From contig NZ_PUHY01000014.1 of assembly GCF_002967765.1 (NCBI RefSeq), forward strand, positions 310,001-374,000: a DNA stretch of 64,000 nucleotides. The letters run 5' to 3'. Position 1 is the first letter of the stretch. Each line of letters opens with the position of its first letter. Source of the DNA: Blastopirellula marina. Lineage in GTDB: Bacteria; Planctomycetota; Planctomycetia; Pirellulales; Pirellulaceae. This document shows positions 13,805-22,883 of this stretch, one piece after another. Both the position numbers and the translations under genes were made by a program. The notes beneath the pieces are model-generated. The model was given only the letters and a program-made list of their open reading frames with translations. It made no database searches and had not been told where the DNA came from.

Positions 13805-16312
13805 CTACGATTCGGCGTCGAAGTTCATCGGATCAACCTTCCACTCGATGTGGGAAGGATCGAAGTAATCTTGCAGGATCACGCCGGTCACCATGTTCTC
13901 TTCCTGCGAAGAGTAGTTGAGCACGCTATCTGGCAGCGAGCCTTGGATCACCGCCAAGAGATTCTGGCGAAGCTCGGCATTGGTTTCGGTTTCCCCGGTG
14001 ACAAAAGCGACGTAGTAAACCGTCTGCTTCAAGTTAGGGGCCACGGTCGAAGCATTCAGTGGTGTGCTGAACAACGCTTCCATCATCTCTTGCGAGATTT
14101 CCTCGGAAGGAACACCTGCGATGTCTCCCAAGGTCAAGCTTTGCTGACCAGGAAGCTGGCTGAAGTAGGTGATGTTATTGGCGACGATTGGCGGGGCAGC
14201 GTCGTGTGTCTTGGCAGCTTCGAGCAAACCTTCCTTCGACTTGACCAAACCGGCGACCTCTTCGGCTTCCGCCTTGGCCAGCTTCTGGGCTTCCAGTTGT
14301 TTCCAGGTCGAAACAACTTCAGGGCGGACGTCGTCCAGCGTAGGAACGAAGCCATCCTTCTGCTCGGTCTTCCAATAGATGTACTGCACTTCCGGTTCAC
14401 CGCGCTGGAACATCATCTGGCTCTGTGGTGCTCCTGGGAACAGGCGAGACTGGAACAGCGGCGTTCCAAACTGGAATGCTTCCGCCACCATCGAACGATT
14501 CTCCTGTCGCAGGTAGCGAACCGGGTCAGGCACGATTTCCATGTGCATCGCTTCCCGAGCCAATTCGGTCTCGGAGGCCGAGATGATGTCCATCAGTGGC
14601 ATCGCACCGAAGGTCAGGCCCAACTTGGTTGCCATGGTTTCCAACGCATTGGAATCGTATGGTGATTGGGTTGGGTCGGAATTCTCGTCCGACTTCGAGT
14701 AACGATAGCTTTCGTACTGCAATTGCAGTTCACTGCGAATTTCGGATAAGGCATCCGTCATTGCTTTCTGAGCGATTGGCTGAGCCAGCCGAGTTCGGAT
14801 TTGATCTTGGACTTCGGCCAGTGGCTTGTATTCAACCGGGCCTTCTTCGGTTGGGGTGCCTTCGGCGGGACTTTCCGTCCCGGTCATCGGTGCGTTTGTT
14901 TGGGTTTCCGGAGCGTTGTCGTCCATCGGATCTTCGACGACAACCGCTTCTTCTTCCACAACTTCTTCGGCTGGCTGTTCTGGCATTGGGTCAGCACCTT
15001 CGTCTTGAAGGTAGCTCACCAGCTGGACACCACTTGGCGAAGCCTGGTTGAACGAGCTGTCCTCAGCTTTTGGTTCTTCGGAAGCAGATTCTTCCCCCGC
15101 GGCTTCGTCCGTTTTTGGTTCTTCGGTCATTGGCTCGTCGGCGGGCTGGGCTGGTTCTTCCTTGGCAGGCTCCTCGGTCGCCGGCTTTTCTTCCGCTGGC
15201 GTTTCTGTCTTGGGCTCTTCCATCGGTTCGGTCATCGGCTCAGGCTTCGCCTCTTCCATCGGCTTGTCCCCTTCCGCGGCAGGCTTTTCGCCTTCGGCTG
15301 GGGTTTCCGTGGTTTCCATCGGAGCCGCTTCCCCTTCGGTGGCCGGCTTTTCTGGTTCGGCGGAAGGAAGGGTGGGTTTACGGTACGAGTCTTTATTCTC
15401 TTCGTAGTAAGCAGCAACCTGTTCGTCGGTGATCTGCGACTTGGCAGCGTCTACGAAGTTGGCAATGTCACCCTTCACGTAGGCCAGGGCGATCTTGTCC
15501 AACTGGCGGAAACCAATTTGGTTGGCCATCGGGTTACGGGATTGGTGGCGATACTTCTCGAACAGTTCTTTGATTTGCGAGTCGCTGGGCTCGCCCACTT
15601 TGCTCGTGAAGTTGGTCGCTGCAATCGGGAACATCTCGACCGAGATGGTGCGGTTCATGTTGCGGTAAGCAACCCAGGCTGAACTTGGCGTAACCACGCG
15701 ACCGTCACGAATGACCAGCGCTTGAATCTTCTGGGCTTTCAAAACGTCGCGGACCATTTCGAAGAAATAGTCGTAAGTGATCAGCGAGTTCTCGCCGGTC
15801 ACGTAACCCAGCAGGGCGTTGTAGTCGTAATCGCTAAGGCGACCACCGGCCGTTTCGCTCAGGAATTCTCGGACCGCTTCGTCATCGATCACCAAACCCA
15901 TGTCGTCCGCCTTCTTGGCCCACGCATGGAACCGGACGGCAACTTCAGCGGGCACGGGTTGATAAACCGGACCGCCTGGGCTTTGCTGGGTTGGAGGTTG
16001 AATCTGCAAACCAGGAATTGGCGGCATAGGGGGATTGGGCGAACCTTGCAGCTGAACACATTGCTGGATGGCCGCCGTCATGACCCGCGCCACGAGATTA
16101 TATTTGTTTGATAACTCACGGACGTCGTCGACGCGAAGTTCTTCCTTGCCGACGGTGACGACGACTTCGCCCTTGTCGAGTTCGACCTGACGATTCGTGA
16201 AACCAAATTGCAGCACAGGCGGCAAGATGATGAAGGCGACCATCAGCAGGGCGCCAAAGACAACCATCAGGATTTTCTGATTATCACGAAAGACTTTAAA
16301 CGGAGTGGCCAT
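13805..16312 (-). CDS. SurA/PpiD-like membrane-anchored foldase
   Basis: An 835-residue protein. The start ATG 16312 begins MATPFKVFRDNQKILMVVFG, with one transmembrane helix at about 17-38 (MVVFGALLMVAFIILPPVL), so most of the chain is periplasmic. The N-terminal part (VAVRFHAWAKKADDMGLVID; DEAVREFLS) and the later helix-rich parts resemble SurA_N/PpiD chaperone regions of parvulin-type peptidyl-prolyl isomerases. A clear parvulin catalytic domain cannot be confirmed by eye. An about 180-residue acidic Pro/Glu/Ala/Thr-rich segment (residues about 317-500) splits the protein. Likely job: folding of exported proteins. Longer starts up to 16408 are less likely. Confidence 0.7.
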   Translation of the reverse strand: MATPFKVFRDNQKILMVVFGALLMVAFIILPPVLQFGFTNRQVELDKGEVVVTVGKEELRVDDVRELSNKYNLVARVMTAAIQQCVQLQGSPNPPMPPIPGLQIQPPTQQSPGGPVYQPVPAEVAVRFHAWAKKADDMGLVIDDEAVREFLSETAGGRLSDYDYNALLGYVTGENSLITYDYFFEMVRDVLKAQKIQALVIRDGRVVTPSSAWVAYRNMNRTISVEMFPIAATNFTSKVGEPSDSQIKELFEKYRHQSRNPMANQIGFRQLDKIALAYVKGDIANFVDAAKSQITDEQVAAYYEENKDSYRKPTLPSAEPEKPATEGEAAPMETTETPAEGEKPAAEGDKPMEEAKPEPMTEPMEEPKTETPAEEKPATEEPAKEEPAQPADEPMTEEPKTDEAAGEESASEEPKAEDSSFNQASPSGVQLVSYLQDEGADPMPEQPAEEVVEEEAVVVEDPMDDNAPETQTNAPMTGTESPAEGTPTEEGPVEYKPLAEVQDQIRTRLAQPIAQKAMTDALSEIRSELQLQYESYRYSKSDENSDPTQSPYDSNALETMATKLGLTFGAMPLMDIISASETELAREAMHMEIVPDPVRYLRQENRSMVAEAFQFGTPLFQSRLFPGAPQSQMMFQRGEPEVQYIYWKTEQKDGFVPTLDDVRPEVVSTWKQLEAQKLAKAEAEEVAGLVKSKEGLLEAAKTHDAAPPIVANNITYFSQLPGQQSLTLGDIAGVPSEEISQEMMEALFSTPLNASTVAPNLKQTVYYVAFVTGETETNAELRQNLLAVIQGSLPDSVLNYSSQEENMVTGVILQDYFDPSHIEWKVDPMNFDAES

Positions 16313-16829
16313 CGTCGCCTGTCGAATAATTGGAGCGGCCCAATGCGAAAAAAATGAGGCCGCCGATGGAGTGTTAAAATGTCCCGCCCCCTTGACATTC
16401 CGAATCAAGTCGCACTATTGATGCTTTGCGGGGATGCACAATTCGAACGATTGTAGGGGCTATCGTGGTTTGTACAATCCCAATCAGGCCCCGCAAACGT
16501 AGCAGAGGCTTTCCTTTAGGTCCGATTGCGGCAAAATTTGCGAAGGCGTGGGAGGCTTCATCAATTTTTTGACCCTCCGACTAAGTTTTGAAAAAAATGC
16601 CGCTGACTGCAACGATTTTTCAGTTGGTGGAAAGCTTACGGCCCTTCATTAAATTCGGGCTACCTAATAAGCGGATAAGAAAACTACGCATCGGCCACAA
16701 GTTACCACGATTACCTCAGGTAGCTCATGTGGTTCCCTCCTCCAGGTAGAAAGAGGCTCGACGACGATAGAGCGTCGCGGCCGCGCGGCACATCGGCGGA
16801 TTGGCACCAGACAGCGAATTGGAATATTC
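16313..16829. other. Divergent intergenic region
   Basis: About 517 bp between the foldase and topA, carrying both promoters. I see no gene or repeat. A TTGACA-like box at 16392-16397 with TATTGA 18 bases further is a possible plus-strand promoter, but far from topA and not strong evidence. Confidence 0.35.
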
Positions 16830-19619
16830 ATGGCGGAATCGAGCAGCAACAAGAAGTCACTAGTCATTGTCGAGTCTCCGGCCAAGGCGAAGACGATCTC
16901 GAAGTTTCTCGGCAAAGACTATTTAGTCGAGGCCTCCATTGGCCACGTGCGCGACTTGCCCCAAGGGGCCAAAGAGATCCCAGCAGAATATAAGGACCAA
17001 GATTGGGCCTATCTGGGTGTCAACGTCAACGAGAAGTTCGACCCGGTCTACATTATTCCGACCGACAAGAAGCAACAGGTCACCAAACTCAAAAAGCTGC
17101 TCAAGGAGTCGGACGAACTTTACCTCGCGACGGACGAAGACCGCGAGGGGGAAGCGATCAGTTGGCACCTGCAAGAAATCTTAAAGCCGAAAGTCCCGGT
17201 CCATCGCCTGGTGTTCCACGAAATCACCGAAGACGCGATCAAAGGGGCCCTCGAAAATCCCCGCACCATCGACGACGGATTGGTCCGCGCTCAGGAAACC
17301 CGCCGTATCCTCGATCGGCTGTACGGTTACGAGGTCTCCCCGCTTCTGTGGCGAAAGATTAAGCCGAAACTGTCCGCCGGCCGCGTGCAGAGCGTGGCGG
17401 TTCGCTTGATCGTACAGCGCGAACGGGAACGAATGGCGTTCCACTCCGCTACGTACTGGGACTTGGTCGCTTCCTTTGAAGCCGATGGCCAGGTGTTTCA
17501 GGCCACCTTGGTTGAAGCGGACGGTAAGCGAGTTCCTTCCAGCCGCGACTTCGATGCGTCGACTGGTAAGGTCAATAAAGACAACCTCTTACTGCTGGAC
17601 GAAGCGGGCGCTGGCGAACTGCTCGAGCGAATTCGGAACGCTGATTTCTCGGTCGGTAATCTCGAGAACAAGCCGTACACCACCAAGCCGGCTGCCCCGT
17701 TCACGACCAGTACCCTCCAGCAGGAAGCCAACCGTAAGCTCGGTTTCACCGCTCGGCGGACCATGCAGGTGGCCCAATACCTATATGAAAACGGGTACAT
17801 CACTTACATGCGTACCGACTCGACCAACCTATCGCAAGTGGCGATCGACGCCTCGCGTAAGCTGGTCGAAAGCGAATACGGCAAAGAATTCTTGCCTGAA
17901 AAGCCCCGCACGTACGCTTCCAAGGTGAAAAACGCCCAGGAGGCTCACGAAGCGATTCGACCTGCCGGAAACGAGTTCCGTAAGCCGGAATCGCTGAAGA
18001 ATGAAATGAACGCCGAGCAGTTCAAGCTGTTCGATCTGATCTGGAAGCGAACGATTGCCTGCCAGATGGAAGATGCTCGCGGCCATCGTATCTCGATCAA
18101 CATCAACGGGGGCAACGCCGTCTTCTACGTCAGTGGTAAGACGATCGATTTCCCAGGCTTCTTACGAGCTTACGTCGAAGGTTCCGACGATCCCCAGGCG
18201 GAACTGGCCGACCGCGAAACACTGTTACCAACCGTTTCGATTGGACAAGCGGTCGACGCCAAAGACTTCGACCCCAAGAGCCACACCACCCAACCGCCAG
18301 CTCGATTCAGCGAAGCATCGCTTACCCGCACGCTGGAAGAAATGGGGATTGGTCGTCCGAGTACTTACGCCTCGATTATCGATACGATCTTGGCGCGTAA
18401 GTACGTCTTCAAGAAGGGGAACGCCCTCGTTCCCACGTGGACTTCGTTCGCCGTGGTTGGGTTGTTGGAAGCTCACCTGGCGAAACTGATCGACTTCGAC
18501 TTCACTGCCAAAATGGAAGACGATCTCGATAGTATCAGCCGTGGTGAAGCCGACGCCGCCGATTACCTGAGCAAATTCTACTTCGGTGTCGATAATCACG
18601 GCCTGAAGCAAGTCATTGAAGAGCGGATCAAAGACGTTGATGCCCGTACCGTCAACTCGATCCCGCTTGGTGCTCCGGAAGAAGGGGAGCACAAGGAAGA
18701 AGTCTTTGTACGTGTCGGCCGCTATGGGCCATATGTCGAACAAGGCGAGCGTCGTGGTTCGATCCAAGACGAACTCCCGCCCGATGAAATCGACTTGGCC
18801 AAGGCACTCGAAATCCTCGAGCAGTCCGAGAAAGGGGAAGAGCCGATGGGAACCCACCCCGAAACGGGCAAACCGATCTATCTGAAGAATGGTCGCTTCG
18901 GACCATACGTGCAGATGGGCTCGACCGATGACGAAGAGAAGCCAAAGAATGCTTCGCTACTGAAAGGGATGAGCGTCGGTGACGTGAATCTGGAAACTGC
19001 GATTAAGCTCCTTTCTTTGCCACGCGAAGTTGGCTTGCATCCAACCGATCAAAAGCCGATCGTCGCCTACAACGGACGTTACGGACCGTATATCAAGTGG
19101 AACGACGAAACCCGTTCGTTGCCGGCAGACATCTCGCCAATTGATGTCGATCTGAATAAGTCGGTCGAGCTCTTGGCTCAGCCGAAAGCTGGCGGTCGTC
19201 GCGGCGCTCCGAAGGAACCGCTCAAGACCCTCGACAAGTCGCCGGTCACCGAAGAAGTCATCAAGATCATGGACGGACGGTATGGTCCGTATGTCACCGA
19301 TGGCGAAACGAACGCTTCCTTACCCAAGGGGGCTTCCCCCGACGAAGTGACGATGGAAGTCGCGCTGCAGCTCCTCGCGGAACGAGCGGCCAAGGGTGGT
19401 ACCAAAAAGAAGAAGGCCAAGAAGAAGACCACCAAAAAAGCAGCCCCCAAGAAGGCAGCGAAAAAGACGACCAAAAAGAAAACCACGAAGAAAGCGGCGA
19501 CCAAAAAGACCGCGAAAAAGTCGACCAAAAAGGCCGCTACCAAGAAGACGGCCAAAAAGAAGTCGACCGAGTCGGCACCCGATACCGACAGTGCGGACAA
19601 CATGGAAGCACCGTTCTAG
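16830..19619 (+). CDS. topA: DNA topoisomerase I
   Basis: A 929-residue type IA topoisomerase that relaxes negative supercoils. The Toprim domain shows SPAKAKTISKFLG near residue 16 and LATDEDREGEAISWHL near 98 (metal-binding acids). The active-site tyrosine is Tyr326 in GYITYMRTDSTNLS. After the core come four C-terminal Topo_C repeats, each with a GRYGPYV/GRFGPYV core (about 630-840). The last 75 residues are a lysine/alanine/threonine-rich, histone H1-like tail (KKAAKKTTKKKTTKKAATKK) ending in an acidic tip, probably for extra DNA binding. Housekeeping gene with its own promoter. Confidence 0.97.
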   Translation: MAESSSNKKSLVIVESPAKAKTISKFLGKDYLVEASIGHVRDLPQGAKEIPAEYKDQDWAYLGVNVNEKFDPVYIIPTDKKQQVTKLKKLLKESDELYLATDEDREGEAISWHLQEILKPKVPVHRLVFHEITEDAIKGALENPRTIDDGLVRAQETRRILDRLYGYEVSPLLWRKIKPKLSAGRVQSVAVRLIVQRERERMAFHSATYWDLVASFEADGQVFQATLVEADGKRVPSSRDFDASTGKVNKDNLLLLDEAGAGELLERIRNADFSVGNLENKPYTTKPAAPFTTSTLQQEANRKLGFTARRTMQVAQYLYENGYITYMRTDSTNLSQVAIDASRKLVESEYGKEFLPEKPRTYASKVKNAQEAHEAIRPAGNEFRKPESLKNEMNAEQFKLFDLIWKRTIACQMEDARGHRISININGGNAVFYVSGKTIDFPGFLRAYVEGSDDPQAELADRETLLPTVSIGQAVDAKDFDPKSHTTQPPARFSEASLTRTLEEMGIGRPSTYASIIDTILARKYVFKKGNALVPTWTSFAVVGLLEAHLAKLIDFDFTAKMEDDLDSISRGEADAADYLSKFYFGVDNHGLKQVIEERIKDVDARTVNSIPLGAPEEGEHKEEVFVRVGRYGPYVEQGERRGSIQDELPPDEIDLAKALEILEQSEKGEEPMGTHPETGKPIYLKNGRFGPYVQMGSTDDEEKPKNASLLKGMSVGDVNLETAIKLLSLPREVGLHPTDQKPIVAYNGRYGPYIKWNDETRSLPADISPIDVDLNKSVELLAQPKAGGRRGAPKEPLKTLDKSPVTEEVIKIMDGRYGPYVTDGETNASLPKGASPDEVTMEVALQLLAERAAKGGTKKKKAKKKTTKKAAPKKAAKKTTKKKTTKKAATKKTAKKSTKKAATKKTAKKKSTESAPDTDSADNMEAPF

Positions 19620-19639
19620 GCTAACGGCTTCCTCGGATG

Positions 19640-19795
19640 CCCTCGCCCCTTGAGGAGAGGGTAAGGGGAACGCTTAGCTAAGCAACGTGGCAGTAAGTGA
19701 ACGCTCATGGGGCGTTCAAGTCAATTGATTGGGTGAGGGGAATTCTCACAAATAATCCCTCACCCTCGTTCTCTCCCTTCAAGGGAGAGGCAAGC
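19640..19795. repeat. Intergenic palindromic repeat pair
   Basis: Two related, oppositely oriented elements lie in the topA 3' gap: CCCTCGCCCCTTGAGGAGAGGG (about 19638-19660) and CCCTCACCCTCGTTCTCTCCC TTCAAGGGAGAGG (about 19757-19790). The second contains a perfect hairpin CTCTCCC/GGGAGAG at 19771-19777 and 19783-19789. They resemble REP-like intergenic elements; the role (mRNA end or terminator) is a guess. Confidence 0.5.
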
Positions 19796-19805
19796 CAGTG
19801 TTGCA

Positions 19806-21554
19806 TTAGTCGTTCGACAGTGTACGCAGATCACGAACGTCTTCCAGTAAGTCTTGATACTTGCGGCGGAAGTCTTGTGATGTCATGAACATATAGCCGT
19901 TCAGGCAGATCGAGATCAAGAAGCCAACGGCCAGCAATTGCCACCAATCGGGCGGTTCACGCACGATTTCCGTCTCGGCAGGGGGTGTCTTCGCTGCCTT
20001 GTCATCCTCTTCATCGCTATTGGACGAACTGCTGTTTCCTTGCGGGGCCGAAGGAGACGAATTGGGCTGAGTGCCATTGAGGCGAGCTAAGGCTGCGACG
20101 TACTCGATCTGGGAATTGCTGAGGTAAGGTGGAGCCTGGTTGTAGCCGACCTGAGCATTTTGGTTGTAGTAGCCCTGGTTGTACGGTGGTTGTTGCTGCT
20201 GATACGGAACGTTGTTCACGTAGCCGTTGTTGTAACCACCATTGTTGTAATTGGGCTGCTGCGGCTGGTTACCGTAGTTCGGCGGATTGGGATTCTGAGC
20301 GTACTGGCCCTGGTTATTCTGCGGCGGGGGATTCTGATTGGTAGGCTGCTGAGCCGTGTTGCCTGGGTTGTTGTAATTCCAGGTATCGGTCAGCCATGAA
20401 GAACTTTGGCCATTGGTACCTTTGTTATTTGGGGTGCCACTATTGTTCGGGGCATTGTTGGACGGCTGCTGGGTATTATTGTTGCCCGAGTAGCTGCTGC
20501 CACTGTTCATCAGTGGTGGAGCCATGTTGCTGCTGGGCTGATTGTTCTGGGCATTGCCACCCGTTTGTGCCGTGTTATTGCCGTAGCTGGAATTCCCACC
20601 GAGGTCGGTCGAAACCTCATTTCGCCATCCACCCGTCGATGGGTTCGATGGCTCAACGGTGTTGGAGTTCGCAGCGGTGCCGTTTTGATTGAAGCGGAAC
20701 TGATTGCTTCCGGCGGTCGACGTGCCGTTACCGGTGGTGGCTGGATTCGACGAATTTCCATTGGCTGGGGTGCCAGTCCCGGTTGCCGATTGGGAGTTGC
20801 TCCAGGAGGAGGAGAACCGGTTTCCACTGGTCGAGGTATCGCCAGCTGGCGTGCCGGTGCCGCCATTGGTTGTATTACTGAACTGGCTGGTGCTCGAACT
20901 GTTTCCCGCGGCCGATGTGCCGGTGCCTGTCGGCGTGCCGCCTGTGGCGGACGTGCCGTTGACCGGCGCGGTCGCGCTCGTCTGGGTGGCTCCGTAGCTG
21001 CTGGTACTTCCGGGAGGTGGTGGCACCGAGAAGTTAGACGAAGTACCTCCCCCGTAACGAGCCGCAGCCCCGGGAATTTCGGCATAGCTGGAGGAATTGG
21101 TCCCGGTTGCCGCAGGCTTGCTGCCTGTGGCACTGGTTGTCGAGCCAGAGGTCGCTCCGTACGGAAGTTCTCGCGTCGACCGCGGTTGATACTGGGCGAC
21201 TTCCTCGCCGAGCGACGGTTTCGTATCTGCGATTGCGTCGGGATCGGGCGGCGCGGTTAAGATGGCGCTATTCGCGGGAAGAAGTTTGATCTCCGGATCA
21301 AGCTCTTTGACCGGCTTCTGGTAGGACGCCGGGACGACTTTCGAGAGTTCGTCCTTCCCGATCTGCACGCGCAACACTTCGATGCGCTCGCCACCGGGCG
21401 GCAGTCCAACCGTAAACGGCTCGCCTGCTTTCAGGGATTCGATCGCTTCCGGTTCGATCTGGACGACATAGGCCAGCTGTCCTTGTTCGGTCACTTGGTA
21501 GCCGTGATCGACCCCAAGAACAGCGGATGTAATTAAAAAGCAGGCGGCGTACAC
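19806..21554 (-). CDS. Low-complexity Asn/Gly/Gln-rich tail-anchored protein
   Basis: A 582-residue exported protein. GTG 21554 after GAGGAG gives a good signal peptide (YAACFLITSAVLGVDHGYQV); an ATG at 21587 is an alternative. Residues about 20-110 form a small folded region (GQLAYVVQIEPEAIESLKAG; FTVGLPPGGERIEVLRVQIG). Then nearly 400 residues are Ser/Thr/Gly/Asn-rich, turning to Asn/Gln/Pro/Tyr-rich (NYNNGGYNNGYVNNVPY). A transmembrane helix (WWQLLAVGFLISICLNGYMF) and a short charged tail (RRKYQDLLEDVRDLR) end it. The folded part appears periplasmic and the tail cytoplasmic. Function unknown; the repetitive middle is probably disordered. Confidence 0.75.
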   Translation of the reverse strand: MYAACFLITSAVLGVDHGYQVTEQGQLAYVVQIEPEAIESLKAGEPFTVGLPPGGERIEVLRVQIGKDELSKVVPASYQKPVKELDPEIKLLPANSAILTAPPDPDAIADTKPSLGEEVAQYQPRSTRELPYGATSGSTTSATGSKPAATGTNSSSYAEIPGAAARYGGGTSSNFSVPPPPGSTSSYGATQTSATAPVNGTSATGGTPTGTGTSAAGNSSSTSQFSNTTNGGTGTPAGDTSTSGNRFSSSWSNSQSATGTGTPANGNSSNPATTGNGTSTAGSNQFRFNQNGTAANSNTVEPSNPSTGGWRNEVSTDLGGNSSYGNNTAQTGGNAQNNQPSSNMAPPLMNSGSSYSGNNNTQQPSNNAPNNSGTPNNKGTNGQSSSWLTDTWNYNNPGNTAQQPTNQNPPPQNNQGQYAQNPNPPNYGNQPQQPNYNNGGYNNGYVNNVPYQQQQPPYNQGYYNQNAQVGYNQAPPYLSNSQIEYVAALARLNGTQPNSSPSAPQGNSSSSNSDEEDDKAAKTPPAETEIVREPPDWWQLLAVGFLISICLNGYMFMTSQDFRRKYQDLLEDVRDLRTLSND

Positions 21555-21781
21555 AGTCTCATACTCCTCGCACAGCACGTGCATCATGCAACTTGTGCCG
21601 CTAATCCTAACTGTTATCGTGGAAACGGGAAAGCGACATTTGCAAGCATTCTTGCCGCAAGCACAGCCGCGAGGAGAATTCCCTATCTCAAGGTCGGTAA
21701 AGCACTACGAACGAACGCCTCTTGGGGTTCACATGGGGTTTGCGATAGACTATATCGCCAAGTTATCCACAGCCAAGATTT

Positions 21782-22858
21782 GTGCCGCCGAGCCCCAAGT
21801 TGACTTCCCCCGAAAACCCAGACATCCCAGAATCTCAAGAAGTCCCTCGCGCGAAGCTGTGGAAGAAGCGCGTGATGCTGTTGGTTCAGCTGATTGTCGT
21901 TGCTTTGGTGGTTTGGGGGATTTGGCACAATGTCGATAAAGCGATCGATCAAGTTCAGCAACAAAATTTTTCTTTTCAGAAATTACGTTGGCCTTGGATC
22001 TTCGCCGCTGGCTTACTTTACCTGCTGGGTTCGTTTCCGATGAGCCTGTTTTGGATTCGCTTGATGCGAGCGATGCATCAGAAGCCCACCACTTACAGCG
22101 CGATCCGCGCGTTCTTCATTGGTCATCTCGGGAAGTATGTCCCAGGCAAGGCGCTGGTCGTGGTGCTGCGGACTTCCCTGGTCCAGGGAGAAAATCTCAA
22201 ACGATCGGTCGTCGCCACGGCGGTCTTCGCGGAAACGTTGACGATGGTTTCGGTCGGGGCAGTCTACGCCGCGATCCTGATTTCCCTGTGGTTTTCTGAT
22301 CGACAGCTTCTCTTGTGGCTGGCGATCGGAATTGCCTTGGCCGCCAGCTTTGTAACGTTACCGCCGGTGTTTCGCACGATTGTGCTGACGCTGAAGGTCT
22401 CGAAGATCAATCCCGAGATCGAACGCAACCTGGCTGGTCTCAACTACCCGGTGATGGCCTGGGGGTGGGGAGCGAATCTGTTTGGCTGGACCCTACTAGG
22501 AAGCAGCTTATTTGCCGTGATGGCCAGTATCCCCGACGCCGACTCCCATTTGCCCAGCTTCATGCAGATGTTTCCCCTCTTAGCGGCGACAGTTTGCCTG
22601 GCGATGGTCGCTGGTTTTATCACGCCAATCCCTGGCGGGATGGGGATTCGCGAGTTCGTGATCATGGAAATGATGGCCCCCGTCTTCGGTCCGGTGGTGG
22701 CTGTCGTCTCGGCTGTGCTATTGCGTATATCGTGGCTTTTGGCGGAATTGGCTCTGGCGATTATCCTATATGGAATTCCCGCCTCCGCTCCCACCACGGA
22801 CAATACTTCTTCCGAGATCGCGTCGTCGGAAGAGGATCCCGCCCAAAATCCCGCCTAA
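21782..22858 (+). CDS. Lysylphosphatidylglycerol synthase TM region/UPF0104 family protein
   Basis: A 358-residue polytopic protein with about eight helices. The pattern (HLGKYVPGKALVVVLRTSLV, GFITPIPGGMGIREFVIMEM) is that of the UPF0104/AglD/MprF-flippase superfamily: a conserved 'GK..PG' and 'P.PGG.G..E'. Members translocate or assist lipid-linked intermediates across the membrane. Start GTG 21782 lacks a clear Shine-Dalgarno; other starts inside would remove the first helix. It precedes, by 26 bases, a polyprenyl-phosphate glycosyltransferase and then a GT-C type protein, so it likely flips or supplies their lipid-linked sugar. Confidence 0.85.
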   Translation: MPPSPKLTSPENPDIPESQEVPRAKLWKKRVMLLVQLIVVALVVWGIWHNVDKAIDQVQQQNFSFQKLRWPWIFAAGLLYLLGSFPMSLFWIRLMRAMHQKPTTYSAIRAFFIGHLGKYVPGKALVVVLRTSLVQGENLKRSVVATAVFAETLTMVSVGAVYAAILISLWFSDRQLLLWLAIGIALAASFVTLPPVFRTIVLTLKVSKINPEIERNLAGLNYPVMAWGWGANLFGWTLLGSSLFAVMASIPDADSHLPSFMQMFPLLAATVCLAMVAGFITPIPGGMGIREFVIMEMMAPVFGPVVAVVSAVLLRISWLLAELALAIILYGIPASAPTTDNTSSEIASSEEDPAQNPA

Positions 22859-22883
22859 TGAAAATGCTTGGAAGCCCTCGCTC

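Noticed and set aside
14801-15682. Plus-strand open frame opposite the foldase's acidic repeat
   Set aside because: It arises from the repetitive Glu/Pro codons and gives a Phe/Trp/Gly-rich nonsense product.
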